This document shows, in pieces, positions 20,980 to 33,229 of a stretch of DNA of 64,000 bases; position 1 is the stretch's first letter, and each line of letters begins with the position of its first letter. Source of the DNA: Lunularia cruciata (lineage: Eukaryota > Streptophyta > Marchantiopsida > Lunulariales > Lunulariaceae). The notes under the pieces are model-generated. The model was not told where the DNA came from. It ran no database searches and was given only the letters and a program-made list of their open reading frames with translations. Location of the stretch: positions 52,948,001 through 53,012,000 of the forward strand of contig OX419757.1 in the NCBI GenBank assembly GCA_948567375.1, read 5' to 3'. A program made the translations under genes and the position numbers.

Positions 20980-23235
20980 AGAGATCCTTTTGAGTTTAGT
21001 AAGCCTCACCACTTTTCGGTTTAGTAAGCCGCACCATTGTCCTTCAACATCATTCTCACTTTCAACAACACCTCAGTACACATCAGTTTGGAGTAGTTAC
21101 ACCTAGAGGATGTGAGGTTATATCTCTAGGCATTAGGGCACTCTAAGATATCCAGCCGGAGTGGATTGTCCTACAAGTAGATGTTGAGAACATTTTTAAT
21201 AGTGTCTCATGAGCATCCATCTTTAGAGAGCTTAAGGAGGCCGGTGGATCCTTGGCGAGTCTTATTCCTTTTATGTGATCTTTTTATGGCTCTCTTGCTT
21301 CTCTTCACTACAAGCACAATTTTTCACAAGATATGGTTCTCCTACTTCCCTTTACTACAAGCACGGTTGTTCACAAGAGGGAGTCACCATCTTGGAGTCC
21401 GTTATCGGTACACATCAGGGAGATCCTATAAGGGGACCCTTATTTACCATGGCTCACTTTAGAGCTCTCTTATCTACTACTTTGGCCATGCCAGGTTGTG
21501 TGTTTCCTCCTTGGTAGATGATACACACATCAGGCCTTGTAGATCAAATTAGGCAGGCCTTTGACCACTTGACTACCGAGCTACATCTAGTAGACTTGAG
21601 AGTCAAGGTGTCAAAGTGCATGGCATGGTCCCCTTTAGGTATCCCTTTCTACCTTGAGTTTCCAAAGGGGTGTATCACATTTACATATGGACTATATGTT
21701 CTTGGAGTGCCAATAGGATCCGAGGATTTTGTCACACGTTTCTTAGACTCTGCCCTTGCAGAGGATGTTTTCCATGTGGATGACCTTTTGTTACTAGGAG
21801 TTCCATACGTTGTATGTTGCACTTAGTATACTCTCCTCTAGTCTTGCTCGTCGACCAATTTACCTCTTCCACATAGTTCCTTCCTCCTTGACCTTCCTAT
21901 TACATCTGAGAGCCTTTGATAGGAGGATTATGTGAGTCTTTGGTGATATTGTTGGACCATGGACATTTGAGTATGTAATAGCGGATTTGTCAAGTAGACA
22001 GACATCTCTACCAATCTCATGTGACGGGGTTGGCTTGTTATCTATGCAGGAGACAACACCTATAGCATTTTTGGGTAGTTGGACTCTCTTTGCACCCCTA
22101 CCTTCTTCTCATTTTGTGGTTGTTGATAGGCCGGTTTTAGAGACTATGTGATAGAGATGGAAAAGGAATCCATTTCTCTCCATATGTTATTGCACCATAC
22201 AAGAGATGGTCTATCCCAACGGGCATGTGAGGACCTTCTATCTTTTTCTTCACTATCATCAGATTGGACTAGAGGTTTATAATCTCCCTTACAAGAGCAT
22301 TAGAGTGAACATACGCTACATTCTCTCTTACTTGACTCGTCCATTCCTCAAGCTACTAGAGCATGTCTTCCCTCTTGCTCCAGCAAGGGTGCAGGCTCTT
22401 GCATCCTAGCTCGACCATGCATTTGGGCATTTCGACTCGCACTACTCTTTCTCTATAGCGATGAGATTTTGCCTAGGTTTGGTCCATCCATTTGCATCTT
22501 CATTACTCACTTGTGAGTGTGGTTCTACACTAGATACAACAGCGGTCCATATGAAGCGGTGCCATTTTTGGAGGACAAAGGATAGTTACCCATGATGTTA
22601 TTAGGGACATAGTGTTTGTTATGGCACGAGAGAGTGGATACTTGGCTTGGACGGAGCATTAGTATGCTTTGTAGATAACACGTGTCAGGGCAATATCGGA
22701 TGTCGTGGTTACAAATACTACTCATGAGAGTGAGAGTGAGAGTGGTACACTTTGCGCCAAGGGTACCACTCCCACTCTCATACTTTATAGCATATTTTAG
22801 ATAGCGTGGGTCCATTGCTCTGATAGCGGATGTCGTGATTACGGACACTACTCATGAGAGTGAGAGTGGTACCCTTTGCACCAAGAGTACCACTCTCACT
22901 CTCATACTTTGTAGCATATTTTAGACAGCATGTGTCCATTGCTCTAAGGAGTGAAATGGCTGGTGCAATCCATAGAAGAGCAATCACACTAGGTGATGTT
23001 TCTTCCTATACTCTAGTTGTTTGTAGACCGTTGGACTTGCATAGCTCGGTTATCTTAGGTTGGACTTGCATAGCTCGGATATCTTAGGTGCAATAGGGCA
23101 GATTTCTCATATCAACTCTATAACTCTATTGGAACTTAGCTCCATTTTACTTTTTTTCGTCTCACCCTTGTACTGGCTTGATGGGGTCTTCCCATCCTTT
23201 GTGTTTTCTACACGGTCTACCCTTTTACTTTGATG
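20980..23235 (+). mobile_element. LINE (non-LTR retrotransposon) remnant with reverse transcriptase
   Basis: A decayed RT can be followed across frames. An upstream block reads like TPRGCEVISLGIRAL (near 21100), then motif A as LQVDVENIFNSVS (about 21170-21210), motif B as GTHQGDPIRGPLF (about 21410-21450), and motif C near 21510 with VDDTHI-like sequence broken by a stop. The following open stretch, 21518-21826, reads FDHLTTELHLVDLRVKVSKC and onward, the downstream part of plant LINE RTs. The HQGDP form is typical of non-LTR, not gypsy, enzymes. The 3' part (to 23235) contains a hairpin-bearing tandem repeat and a 29-bp direct repeat (TTGGACTTGCATAGCTCGG, 23030-23088). The 5' end is lost or unrecognisable. 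Related fragments lie at 14690 and 30940. Confidence 0.8.
22690..22960. repeat. Tandem ~130-bp units, each containing a 19-bp inverted repeat
   Basis: GGATGTCGTG.TTACxxAxACTACTCATGAGAGTGAGAG occurs at about 22695 and 22828. In the second unit, ATGAGAGTGAGAGTGGTAC (22854-22872) pairs perfectly with 22887-22905 around a 14-nt loop. In the first unit the same arms are present with one difference and an extra GTGAGA. The unit belongs to the LINE 3' region and half of it is found in the 14690 fragment. Confidence 0.8.
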
Positions 23236-24248
23236 GGGATCTCCTACCAACGCATGAGAAGATCAAGTTGGTCTTCCATTCCCCTTTGAGGATTGAGTAT
23301 AATGACACTACTCAAATTGCTTCGAGGAGTGGGCTGCAAAAGAGTTGGACAAATTGATACACATTGTTGCCGTTAAAATCCAGAAATCAGAACCAGATTT
23401 CTTTCAGCAACTAGATTTTCAGGAATTTGAGAGAGATCTTTCTTGAAGTTCCTCTGTAACCATTATCAGGCGGATGACAACGGAAATTTCAGCTGCAAAC
23501 CTATTGCAGTTGAGACACTGGGAGCTGAGTGGGCGTGAGGAGTTCAAAGACTTCTCTGAAGGGAGCTCATCTGATTTCTCTCTTTTGCTGCAATCAAGGA
23601 AGTCCACATCTAGCTTCTGTCATTGGTTGATACACCACGGTTCCGAGAAAAGAGCGTCACTATGCGGTGCCCTTCGCTCTGGTTAAACGTGATGTCGACA
23701 GTCAGATCCATTCTCGTCCAAGTAGTTTGGATCACCCGGTGTTAGAATAGTTCATGACGACAACTTCCTCATAGAAGAACTTGTACGGAGAAATTGAGGA
23801 CTATAGAAACTATCATCTTTCTCATTGGGCAACGGAGTTTCACAGACGATGTAATAAAGCTACTTCGCGGTACTGTGTTTGACAGACTCCTAGATCCAGA
23901 GCTCACATCTCCTCCTAGGTAGCCGCGACAAGGTCTCAATTTCTTCGCGAATTGCAAAATGAAGAGATGGAATTGTGGAGGAATCAGGTTCTGTATGAAA
24001 AGATGTGTTGGTACAGTGAATTGAATAGTTTTGCCGAAGAAAACTTCTCAGATAGAAGGGGGAATAGAATGTTCCTTCTCGTTTCCGGATTGATTTGACT
24101 GGATTCATGAAAGGAGGAGCAGAAGCAGAGGATGTAGGGTGGCCACTTTGGTCGGTTATTTCATGAGCTTACCGCTGGAAACCCATCTAGCCTTTGTAGG
24201 CGACCTGCTAGAGAAAGGTAATACCTATGTCACTGTCCTTGACGGATT
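23236..24248. other. Unassigned DNA with coding-like stretches
   Basis: GC content is higher than in the flanking repeats. Partly open frames exist (for example a plus-strand stretch around 23935-24095 rich in Glu, Leu, Asn and Arg), but stops interrupt them and I recognise no family. It could be the upstream part of the decayed frame at 24249. Confidence 0.35.
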
Positions 24249-24870
24249 GTGGCAAGCACCAATGCTTCACAGAAACAAGCTCGTAAGTCACGCTCGTTCA
24301 AGGAGCTCATTGCCAATCACGAACAGACGATTCGGATGATTTTTCCTCCAAAGTTTACAGGTACCCTCCAGAAGCAGATGTTCAACTGGGAGCAACCCGC
24401 GTCGCTGAACGAACAGATGGAGAATATCAATATTCTGACCCACTCTTAGTTAAAAATACTTCACATGAAGCTTCAGAAACTTCAGAAAGGTGACGAACTG
24501 CACATTCTGGAACAGGTTACGACTCTTACCTAGAAACCTCTTTTAGAGATTCCAGCAGATTGGGAGAGTCTTACTGGACAAGTAGGTTTTGAGAGATTCT
24601 TGATTGCAGCACAGGAGCTGAGCAAGACTGTCTACTCAGAGTTGATACCTCGGTAGTTTGACTCCTGCAGAGGATCTGGTAATACTAGCATGGACAATGC
24701 TCGAAAAGTTATGAAGAATGCTCTGGGAACTAGACCCGATGTGATTTGTGAGATTGCTATGAGGTATAGTTTTAACACTTAAGTTGCCGCAACACGTGCG
24801 GAATTTGGAAGCAAGGGGAGTCTTAAAGAGTGCTGGTTTGCAGAACGGGGAAAACAAGGGGGTAACCCAA
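24249..24870 (+). pseudogene. Decayed protein-coding frame of unknown family
   Basis: One plus-strand frame from 24249 can be read for about 205 codons with only four stops (24447, 24531, 24654, 24780), three of them TAG where CAG would fit. It then ends at a TAA near 24868. The composition is protein-like (segments such as LLEIPADWESLTGQ and DNARKVMKNALGTRPDVICE), unlike random AT-rich DNA. I do not recognise the family. It could be a dead host gene, a transposon protein or an endogenised viral gene. Coding character is inferred from frame continuity only. Confidence 0.45.
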
Positions 24871-26751
24871 GATAAGATCTGGGATGAGGTTGAAGTTTTG
24901 GTGACGAAGAAGATTGGGACAGTGCAGGACCATCTTGTTAAACACACGCGCCACGAAGAAGTTGATTAGTCGGTTGAGATTTCTGATCACCAGCACCTCA
25001 CTGAGACTGGAGAAATTTACAACCGTAACCTCCGCCATACGATATATATCTCATGGAGCAGAGGCTGAACGTTCCAAGCATATCAACGCTCTTGTAGAAC
25101 TCCGAAACGAGCTTCCCCACTATACAGGCCAAGTGAACAAGTAAGAAGACAAACCTAATGTAATACTTTAGATTGTTTCTCATCTTACTGAATTTAAGTA
25201 TTCTTTCACTTATCTACTCCATAACAAGTGGTTAAATGACGTTCAGGTACAGGAGTTGATTTGGAGAAGAATTGGAGAGAATTTTAAACACTCGATACAG
25301 GTTGACACATTGGAGTTTGTCAAGAACAACTACTGGGAAATAAGCTTTCCAAGAGGATGAGACATGATTCTGAAGCGACTCCCTTATGTTGAAATTTAGT
25401 ACCAGACAGAAATTGAGTGCAGGTAGATTGGATTGAAGTTGTACAAGTTCGACAGTACCAAGACTCTCCCGACACTTCTTGCATTCCATCTGCACGAAAG
25501 CCAAGTGCTGCCTGCCAGCAAGGGAAATGTTGCGAATTCTCTTATAGAGGATCTCTGGATTGATTATCCCTGCGAAGGGTCAACATGAACGTGTTGGACA
25601 TGTTTATCAACAGGTAAAATCAGCGGATCTCCGTTGGTCGCGGAGTTTGTGATATAAAGCAGTCTAAAAACATACAATCTTGCTCGGTCTCACTTATCAA
25701 CTTCACTCCAACTTTTCGTGCAATGTACTCATTACCAAATGGAGATATGCTTTCCGCAGTGCAGACGGTACTGACCTGTTGAGGGACTAACAGTTATGCA
25801 AGCTTTTGTTCATTAGTGAAGTATAACACTAGATCGACAGTGACAAGTACTTGACTTTTTAACTTCCAAACTGGCAACACATTGCTGTTGGATCAAGAGA
25901 TAATCCCAATAGCTACGTGGCCAGATGGTTTCACACGAGCATAAGGTGGACATTCACCGCTAATTGCCAGGTGGCAGAGATTGTTCGACATACCTGCAAA
26001 GTGTAAAGTTCATTTCTTGGCTACCTGGAAGAACTATAATTTTGGGTGCAACTGACCTTACTTCCAGATGAAACTCATAAACAGAAGATGACCGAATTCT
26101 CTCATCAAGAACAGTAATAAGTTTGGCAGAGAATCTTAAATCTGAGCTTTTTGACTAGCATCACCCAGTTGCGCTCCTTGGGACAAAATTAATTCAACGT
26201 TCAAATTATTAGTCTTGCAAAAGTTAGTACAAGGAGAGTCGAGCCAGAGCTGCAAAATATCTGGTGTACTAATCGCAAAGCCCATGAGACATGTGACCTT
26301 CACTGAGCTCTTCCACGAAACATGATATCTTTGACGCACGTATTTCAGGGTGGAACTATGAACAACCGTACGTTTACCACTATATACTAAAGTCTAACCT
26401 ACGTACACTACCATGGCCAACATGACTCTTCTGTTCAAGTCCTGTACATAACCGCGTAGACCATGGCACTAAGTTGTGGCAACTCTACTGATCTTCAACA
26501 CTTATGCTACAGGCATCTCTGGATAATTCTTCGCAATCCATTCCTCCCGCAGGAAGAAATCGCATTTCGCTTGTTCAGTCCAAACGCTTCACTTCCCTTT
26601 GGAACGCGAGGCTCCGGCAGTCGTTGGAAGTGCAGCCCGCGGTTTGGAACGTAAACTTGAACCTGCAGCCGCCCTTGTAAAGATTAACGATATCCATTCC
26701 ATCTCCGTCTTATTAGAAATGAAATGTAATATTTATCGTGATGGTTCATCG
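24871..26751. other. Unassigned DNA downstream of MLF gene
   Basis: No frame with clear identity. The first part may continue the decayed sequence. The last few hundred bases probably include the 3' untranslated region and polyadenylation region of the minus-strand MLF gene. Confidence 0.4.
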
Positions 26752-29700
26752 TTATGTGGAGCGGAAGTTACCACCAGTTGATGGTAGAGCAGCTCGTGAA
26801 CCTGAACTGGACCCTGCGCATCCAGCAAATTTTTCCGAAGTGACTTCAGCAAAAAAAATTCAGCTTTGTGTTTCCAGTTCAAATTGTACTCATATAGTCG
26901 TTTCAGTGAGTCCTCCAAAATAATTGAGCGGCATACAAGGAACCCATCTTGTGCAGCTATGTAGCTTACCGTGCCGTTGCGAAGAGCTTTTGTATTTTGG
27001 AAAGCTTTTCTCCGCTCGTGCTTCCCACGTCTTCTCAAAAGCTTGTACTTCATCTGGACAGATATGCAAAAGTAGCCTTAATTGGTTGGTTCTTCTGATG
27101 CTTCACGAGATGGATGGAAAATTGCGAGTAACAGCAAGACAAGGCTTACCTTGTCCAAGATTGTGCAAGGTTTCCAGTTTCTCTTCCCGGCCTTCTGCAT
27201 TCCTTTTCCGCGTCGTCGCCCTTCCCTGTACAATTCTCACAAGGTCACATATAGAACTCAAATCATTTTACAAGACGAATGCTCGAGGGTATGTGCATTC
27301 AGCGAACAGGTCCCACAACAACTGAAACCAAGTGCAAAAACCTACTAAAAAAGTATGGCTTCAGAGCAGAAAATACCTTATCCCCCAGGCCATGCAAAAC
27401 CTTATGGCTCTCCTTCCCAGAGTTCATATCCTTCTCTTGGTGTTGCTCTTCAAATACCTGGCCACTCCAAAATATTTGAAGCTATTTAGATTATCTGCTG
27501 TGATCTCTGAGGGAATACAATCAGATAGAATTCAGACCAACTTCAGACACTCTTAATGATACTCGTCACTCCACCAAATTAATTCATTACTCGCCGAATC
27601 AATCACCAAGTTATGTGGTAAGTGGTACTAAATACCGTACCCCATCTGGTGCAACTCTCCGACTGGAATGAGCAGCATAATAAGGGCCATTGGGTCCACC
27701 GTAGGTAACAGAGGAGCTTTGGTAGGAGTATGCACGAACTGGGGTGTTGGTCGCTCGGATGTTTGATCCCGTATTTGAACTCCTCAAACGGTTGGCAGGA
27801 GGACTAGCAGGCTCATACCGGGTAATATCTGCAATAATCCAACCAAGGAGGATCAGTGGCTAAGTTGAGCAAGATGGTGGATGCAGTTCGCATCCCATTA
27901 GGAATAAGACAGATCCATTAGACTTCTTCGTCAGGATGACCATGTAGTCACATCTTCGGTCATGAACAGGGCAGACCTTCACGAGATGTTTAAACGAGAT
28001 GCTGGGCATTGCACTGTATCAAGATGTGATTAGTTGCGATGTCTTATTGGACAACAAAGAGCGCTTCTCCACCCGAAATAGGCTATGCCGACCCTGGATA
28101 TACCGTTCGTAAACACAAAGTAACTGTACGTTTGAATTTCAAGCAGCCAGAACAATGCCACCCAACTGTGGATGACTGTGATGATCACGAGGGAGTGAAA
28201 CTTGACGTGATGTTTGAACATTAGTACAACTAAACAGTATATCAGTGTGGAACTCTCAGCATTTCACAATTCCCTGGCGGAAGTGAATGGTAACACGATC
28301 GATCAAAGTAAAGCTATCGAGTAAACTGCAAAAATATGAGAAACAGTAGATAGTTGTACGAGCACTAGCCTTCTACTTCCTTCACCTAGCCAAGATCATA
28401 TATCATTACCTGTTGTTTTGCCTTCATCGTCTTCTGGATGCTCAACAATCGGCTCTTGATTTGACCTGGGTCCAGCATTTCCTCCGTCATCATGATCATC
28501 CGGGAGCTCTTCAATATGGACACCCCTTCGACCTCCTTCCTGCTGCACCGAAGGATATTTATTCCAATGAGGCTCAAAGAAGTATAACCCTATTTACTCC
28601 CACGCAAGTATGCATTGTTTCAAGTAGAGTTCTGTGAAATGCCAAACAATCCTGATCTCCACTTTGACTTAACAAAGATAGAAAGATCAAGATAATAAAC
28701 AGTAGAAAATTATCACTGGAAAACAAGCTCTTATGAAAATATTTGGCATTACTAGTACACAAATTAGTATTGAAAATTTTGTCAACGGAGGACCTTATTT
28801 CTTTGAAACCAACATGGTATCATCTCTCCCAGAATTGACGTAAAATACTACGATTCGGTTCCTTTTACATGAGGTTAACTCATGACAATAAATGTAACAA
28901 AGCATTGTTTAAGAGTCAAGAGCGAACGGGCACCAAAAGGAGGATATGACTTGTTCTTCAATCATATAAATACGGTACAGAAAAGTTCACTCTAGCGCAT
29001 CTGGCATTTAGAGCATCCCCAGTTTCCAGTATGAATCCAGACTTGTCAGTGCCAACACATGTTTGGAGCGCTACAGTGAAGTGGAGCTACAACTTAATAG
29101 AACGACCATATTATAGAAAACAGAAATTTGTTACACAGCACCACGAAGGTTACTCCAAGATCATCGCAACCTTCCTTAATTGTACTCCATAACCACAATC
29201 GTATTAGCAATAGCTTTTACAATTCACAACAAAAGGTCGACCATTCGAGCAGAAAGAATAGGGTAATCCAAAGATTAATGTACTTCAAAGTGCCACCCTA
29301 TAATCGGCAATCCGTGTCCTCTGCAGAGAGAGGAAATTTCCCAACCAGGCCTGCGTTGTGTCCTTTCTAAGAGAGAACTCACGCCTTATTACGATGGAAA
29401 TGACACGAGAAGTAGCACAATGGTCGTAACAGAGAAAACTTACCGGTGGCGGATTGTAAGGTCTCTCATCGATTGGAATTCCTCGCTGAAAATTGCCATG
29501 CGAAGAATGAGCTCCTATACCCGGATGAGGGAACAACCCTTGGCCGAAGAAACCACTCGGTCCAAACAGGCTCCCAGTATTACCAAAAAGGCTTCCGAAC
29601 GGCCGAGTAAAAAACGGATCGCTGAAAAACGGATCATTTTCGAACATATCAGTCAAGAAACCCGGCCTGCCACCAAATCCTGCAAAAGGATCCGGAAACC

Positions 29701-29767
29701 CTTGAATTCCACCACCTCCCGCGGCACGAACATTATTTCCTCGTCCATCCCTACCTGATGGCTGCAT
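26752..29767 (-). CDS. MLF: MLF (myeloid leukemia factor) family protein, 7 exons, 335 aa
   Basis: Spliced gene, exons in transcript order: 29767-29444, 28572-28410, 27828-27641, 27457-27377, 27225-27150, 27053-26970, 26843-26752 (TAA). All introns are GT-AG, all phases join, and the total is 1008 nt. Exon 1 gives the Gly/Phe-rich N-terminus with DPFFSDPFFTRPFGSLFG (45-62). Exon 2 has VHIEELPDD and EPIVEHPEDD. Exon 3 has SYQSSSVTYGGPNGPYY (197-213). Exon 4 has VFEEQHQEKDMNSGK..HGLGDK (226-252), which continues into exon 5, GRATTRKRNAEGRE and LETLHNL. Exon 6 has DEVQAFEKTWEARA. These are the MLF-domain signatures in the correct order. The C-terminus is Ser/Gly-rich and polar. Animal MLFs shuttle between nucleus and cytoplasm and act with Hsp70/DnaJ chaperones and transcription factors; plant roles are poorly known. 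The exon 1-2 join (871-bp intron) and the last acceptor (TTGCTGAAG) are the least certain. Confidence 0.88.
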
Positions 29768-30939
29768 TTTCCCTAAATCTTCCTCCCTATCTACAGCTCT
29801 TCGTCTGCGGCGGCCAATTCTCCTTCCTACAAAACCTGTTCTCCTTCCACCACCTCTGCGAATTCAACACTAGAATTCCGCTTCACTTGTGAAGCTCCGC
29901 TGATCAACCCTCTCCTGCCTTTACCTCGATTCTTCACCAAAATCGACCGACACAGCACCCCAGAAAAGCACGATCGGAGCTCCTGTCGACAGAAATCAAT
30001 GCCTCGCGCTTCCCCGGATCCAAGACGCAAATTGAAAAACCTTCTCGCACGAATGTGTAGATCTCTCCCGAAACTCTGAAAGCTGGAGAGAAAGAGCTCC
30101 AGGGGAAAAAGGTAGAGGAGTACTCTCTTCCAATCCTAACCGTCCAATTTCCAAATCGTTTCGCCCTAATTTAAACGTGACACTCGGTAATAAATAAATA
30201 AATTTTATTATTTTAATTGTGAAAAATATCCTAACGAAGACAAGGGCGCCCGCCTAAAAAATGAAGGATGGGCAAACCCCCATCACGCCGTACAAGAGAG
30301 AGATGGAAAAGGATCCGAAAGAGAGAATATAGATACTCGATAACACATAGCGGAAAGCGATCCACCCACCCAGGAGAGAAAAATATCGCAAGGCCTTACC
30401 AATCCAGACAAGATAAAACCCAACATGTAAGATGCGGCTGCCGCTTGAACGTAATAGTAAACCTGTACGTTTCCAGCCACAAACTAGTCACGGTTTCTGA
30501 CGTGGGGGGCAGCTGGTGACATGGAGAACGTGAAAGGTTCTCCACTCGTCGTTATCATTCTTTGACTGCATGCGGGGTAGCTGATCTGGACGAAACCATC
30601 ACTGGCATTGGTGGGGATGAAACCATCACTGGCACATGGGCTACACGGTTTAGCCCATAGGCATCTTCACAGTCTGCATGGTTTGTGGTCTGCACTTTCT
30701 GCGTTGTCGCATTTGCAATCCTTCTATACTAGTAACGTAAGGTGGAAGAATCTACGTCTGTGTTGCGGCCCATACATTCCATGATCCGACAATCTTTGTT
30801 GGAATAAGTTTGTCGACCGATCCAAGGCATGGTCTTCGTAATATTATTACCATTTTAGACTATAATAAAGACCATTGAGTAAGCTCCTCGGATTGAGCCC
30901 TATAAACACATACTCTCTTATATTCTCTTAATAGTACCT
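29768..30939. promoter_or_regulatory. MLF 5' leader and promoter region, plus spacer
   Basis: Immediately upstream of the MLF ATG the sequence is C/T-rich on the sense side and GC-richer than its surroundings to about 30130, consistent with a 5' leader. An AT-rich stretch (30190-30230) and unassigned spacer follow. A 16-bp direct repeat GAAACCATCACTGGCA occurs at about 30593 and 30620. No other gene is supported. Confidence 0.45.
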
Positions 30940-31490
30940 ATGGACGCTATCTATGGAAGAGATTGCCCCTACTGCATTATGACTAGTTGTGTTCTCTAGG
31001 CACCTCTACTTTCTTCTCCGTTTGTGATGCTTGATAGGCCAATTTTGGAGAGTTATGTGATAGATGTGGAGGGGTGATCCATTTCTCTCTAGATGTTATT
31101 GCAGCAGACAAGAGATAGTATATCTCCGTGTGCATGCAAGGATCTTCTATTTTTTGTTTCACTATTGTCAAATTGGACTAGAGATTTACAGTCTTCTTAG
31201 ATAAAACGACAATGTGAGAATATGCGACATTCTTTCTTAGTTGACTCGTCCATTCCTCAAGCTACTAAGCACGTCTTTGCTCTTGCTTGGGCGAGGGTGC
31301 ATGCTCTTGTATCCTAGCTCGATTGGGGCATTCCAACTCTCACTAGCTACTTCCTCTATAGCGATGAGGTTTCACATAGGTTTGGTACACCCCATCTGCA
31401 TCTTCATTACTCACTTGTGAGTATGGTTCTACACTAGATGTAGCAACGGTCCATGTGACAAGGTGTCCTTTTGGATGTCAAAGGACTTTT
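30940..31490 (+). mobile_element. LINE fragment, second copy of the 22040-22590 region
   Basis: Collinear with the LINE at 22040-22590: CACCTCTACTTTCTTCTCCGTTTGTG, TTGATAGGCC..TTTT.GAGA.TATGTGATAGA, CATTTCTCTC.A.ATGTTATTGCA, CTCGTCCATTCCTCAAGCTACTA and TCTTCATTACTCACTTGTGAGT. It has no intact frame. It ends shortly before the family 1 element that begins at 31562. Confidence 0.75.
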
Positions 31491-31561
31491 GAAGCAATAC
31501 CTTGATGAATACGTGAGGAAACATAATGTTGGTAGTATTCTACATTTGTGATCACAATGTT

Positions 31562-31973
31562 TGTAACAATATGGAGTTTAGCGACGTAGTTAGTAAGGCT
31601 AATGAAATAGAGAAAAAGCCAAATATGCTTAGAATATTTCAGAAGTATCTAAGAAGTTTCTTTGGAAGCTTCCGGCTAGCTTAACTTGCACCCCCTAATA
31701 GGTAGCTTTTAGAAGCTTCCAATTAGTTTAGCTTGCACGCCAAGTAGACGGTTTCTAGAAGAAAGCTTCTTGAGAAGCTTTCTGATTAACTTGGCTTGCA
31801 CTCTAAGAAAGTAGCTCAAGGAAATTTCTTGAGAAGCTTCTCAAGTGCCTTGTATGCTATCTATAAATACCAAAGCCGAAGTTCATGCTAGGTATTCAAA
31901 GTTTTCCTACATTCAAGTGTCCCAATGTGATCTTCCATTCTCTTATTTCTCTCTTTAGTCTTGGTCCTTTACA
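31562..31973 (+). repeat. 5' LTR of copy A
   Basis: Starts TGTAACAATATGGAGTTTAG and ends CCTTTACA, 412 bp. It holds heat-shock-element-like GAAGCTTC arrays (one at 31708-31719) and a TATA box CTATAAATA near 31860. The promoter drives the genomic transcript. Confidence 0.9.
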
Positions 31974-31974
31974 T

Positions 31975-31986
31975 TGGTATCATAGC
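31975..31986 (+). other. Primer-binding site, copy A
   Basis: TGGTATCATAGC begins 2 nt after the LTR. It matches the complement of the 3' end of plant initiator tRNA-Met (TGGTATCAGAGC) except at one base. Confidence 0.8.
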
Positions 31987-31999
31987 AAGAATGGGATAT

Positions 32000-33130
32000 A
32001 TGGAATTTATGGACCACCAAATCCACTTCCACCAAACCATTGGGATTTTTATGTCCAAGTACTACCCAAGCATCATTTCACACAATTCATCACCTCATGC
32101 TTTGGATAAGATTTTTTGCATATGATCATCATATGTGAGGAACCCTTGGTGCTTCCCAATTGTAACGTATGGAGAATGGTGGACTTGTTGCTTTTATGTG
32201 TTGATAAATAAGATAGACTAGGGGTGGCGTGATAGAGTAGCAACCATGGCGGCAATGCTTGAGGTTATCATGGCTATGTAGCAATAAATCGAGCACCTTA
32301 CTCAATTGTTGGATGAGTAAGATCGTCAAAGACAAGAGCACGTAGAGAGGGTACTAGTTCAAGAAGGAGAAGTTTGAATTTGATTCCCTAAACCCAAAGT
32401 ATTCAAAGGTAAGAATCTCCTAAGTGTAGTGGAGAATTTTGTGCTTGATTGTGAATGTTATTTTGAAGCTACCAATCTTCAAGAGGAGTGGAAATAGATT
32501 CTCTTGGCTTCTAGTCAATTGGATGGAGTAGCAAAGCTATGGTGGCAAATCCGAGTAGAGCGAGCTAAACAATAAATTGTTGCACCAATCTTGACATAGG
32601 TAGAATTCAAGAGTGCAATAATTAGTCAATTCTAAACTATAAATGCCACACAAGCTGCATGGGATAGGTTTGCAGAGTTGAAATAGATTGGCTCTATAAG
32701 AAGTTACATCATGCAATTCTAGGACACCATCATGAAAATTCCATATATACTTGAAGGTGAAGCTTTGGATCAATTTGTGAGGGGCTTGAAGTCAAGAACC
32801 AAAGTAGAGGTAACTATGCAAGAGCCACAACACTTGGAGGAAGCCATGCGGTTGGCCAAACATTTTGATTCCTTGGTTGCAACAACTTGGTCTTGACCTC
32901 GATCTTCACAAAATCTACCGATACATTACACACGGATGGAGGAGCCGATAACAATGGAGATTGATGCCATTCAATGGAGACCACTTGGCACTATAGATAG
33001 AGAAAAACTACAACAAAATGGTGGTTGTTTTTATTGTTGCCAATTGGGACATCGCATCGCTGAATGTCTACTCAAGAATGAGTGACCTCAACAAGTCACC
33101 CAGATAGAGTTTGTGGAGCAAAATGATCAA
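32000..33130 (+). pseudogene. gag of copy A, degenerate
   Basis: Gag of a gypsy element. Frames are interrupted, but the CCHC zinc knuckle is intact at 33026-33067 (C-x2-C-x4-H-x4-C, CFYCCQLGHRIAEC). Comparison with copies C and E shows CAA/CAG codons replaced by TAA/TAG here. Confidence 0.75.
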
Positions 33131-33229
33131 AGAAATAAGGAATCCCAGTAGTAGATTTCAAGCCGCCTACTCAGAGCTTGATTAGTTCCAATGAGATTGA
33201 AGGCTTGACCTATGCAAGTTTGCTTCACT

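Noticed and set aside
26733-27053. A 106-codon minus-strand ORF
   Set aside because: It overlaps MLF exons 6 and 7 in a different frame and reads through the intron; the spliced MLF frame explains the sequence better.
28030-28224. Open stretches of about 60 codons on both strands
   Set aside because: They lie inside MLF intron 2, have no recognisable motif and are of a length expected by chance.
31708-31719. LTR palindromes (AAGCTT, TTCTAGAA) as a CRISPR-like or satellite array
   Set aside because: The units are not regularly spaced with unique spacers; they fit heat-shock-element-type clusters within an LTR. No CRISPR array is present anywhere in the window.
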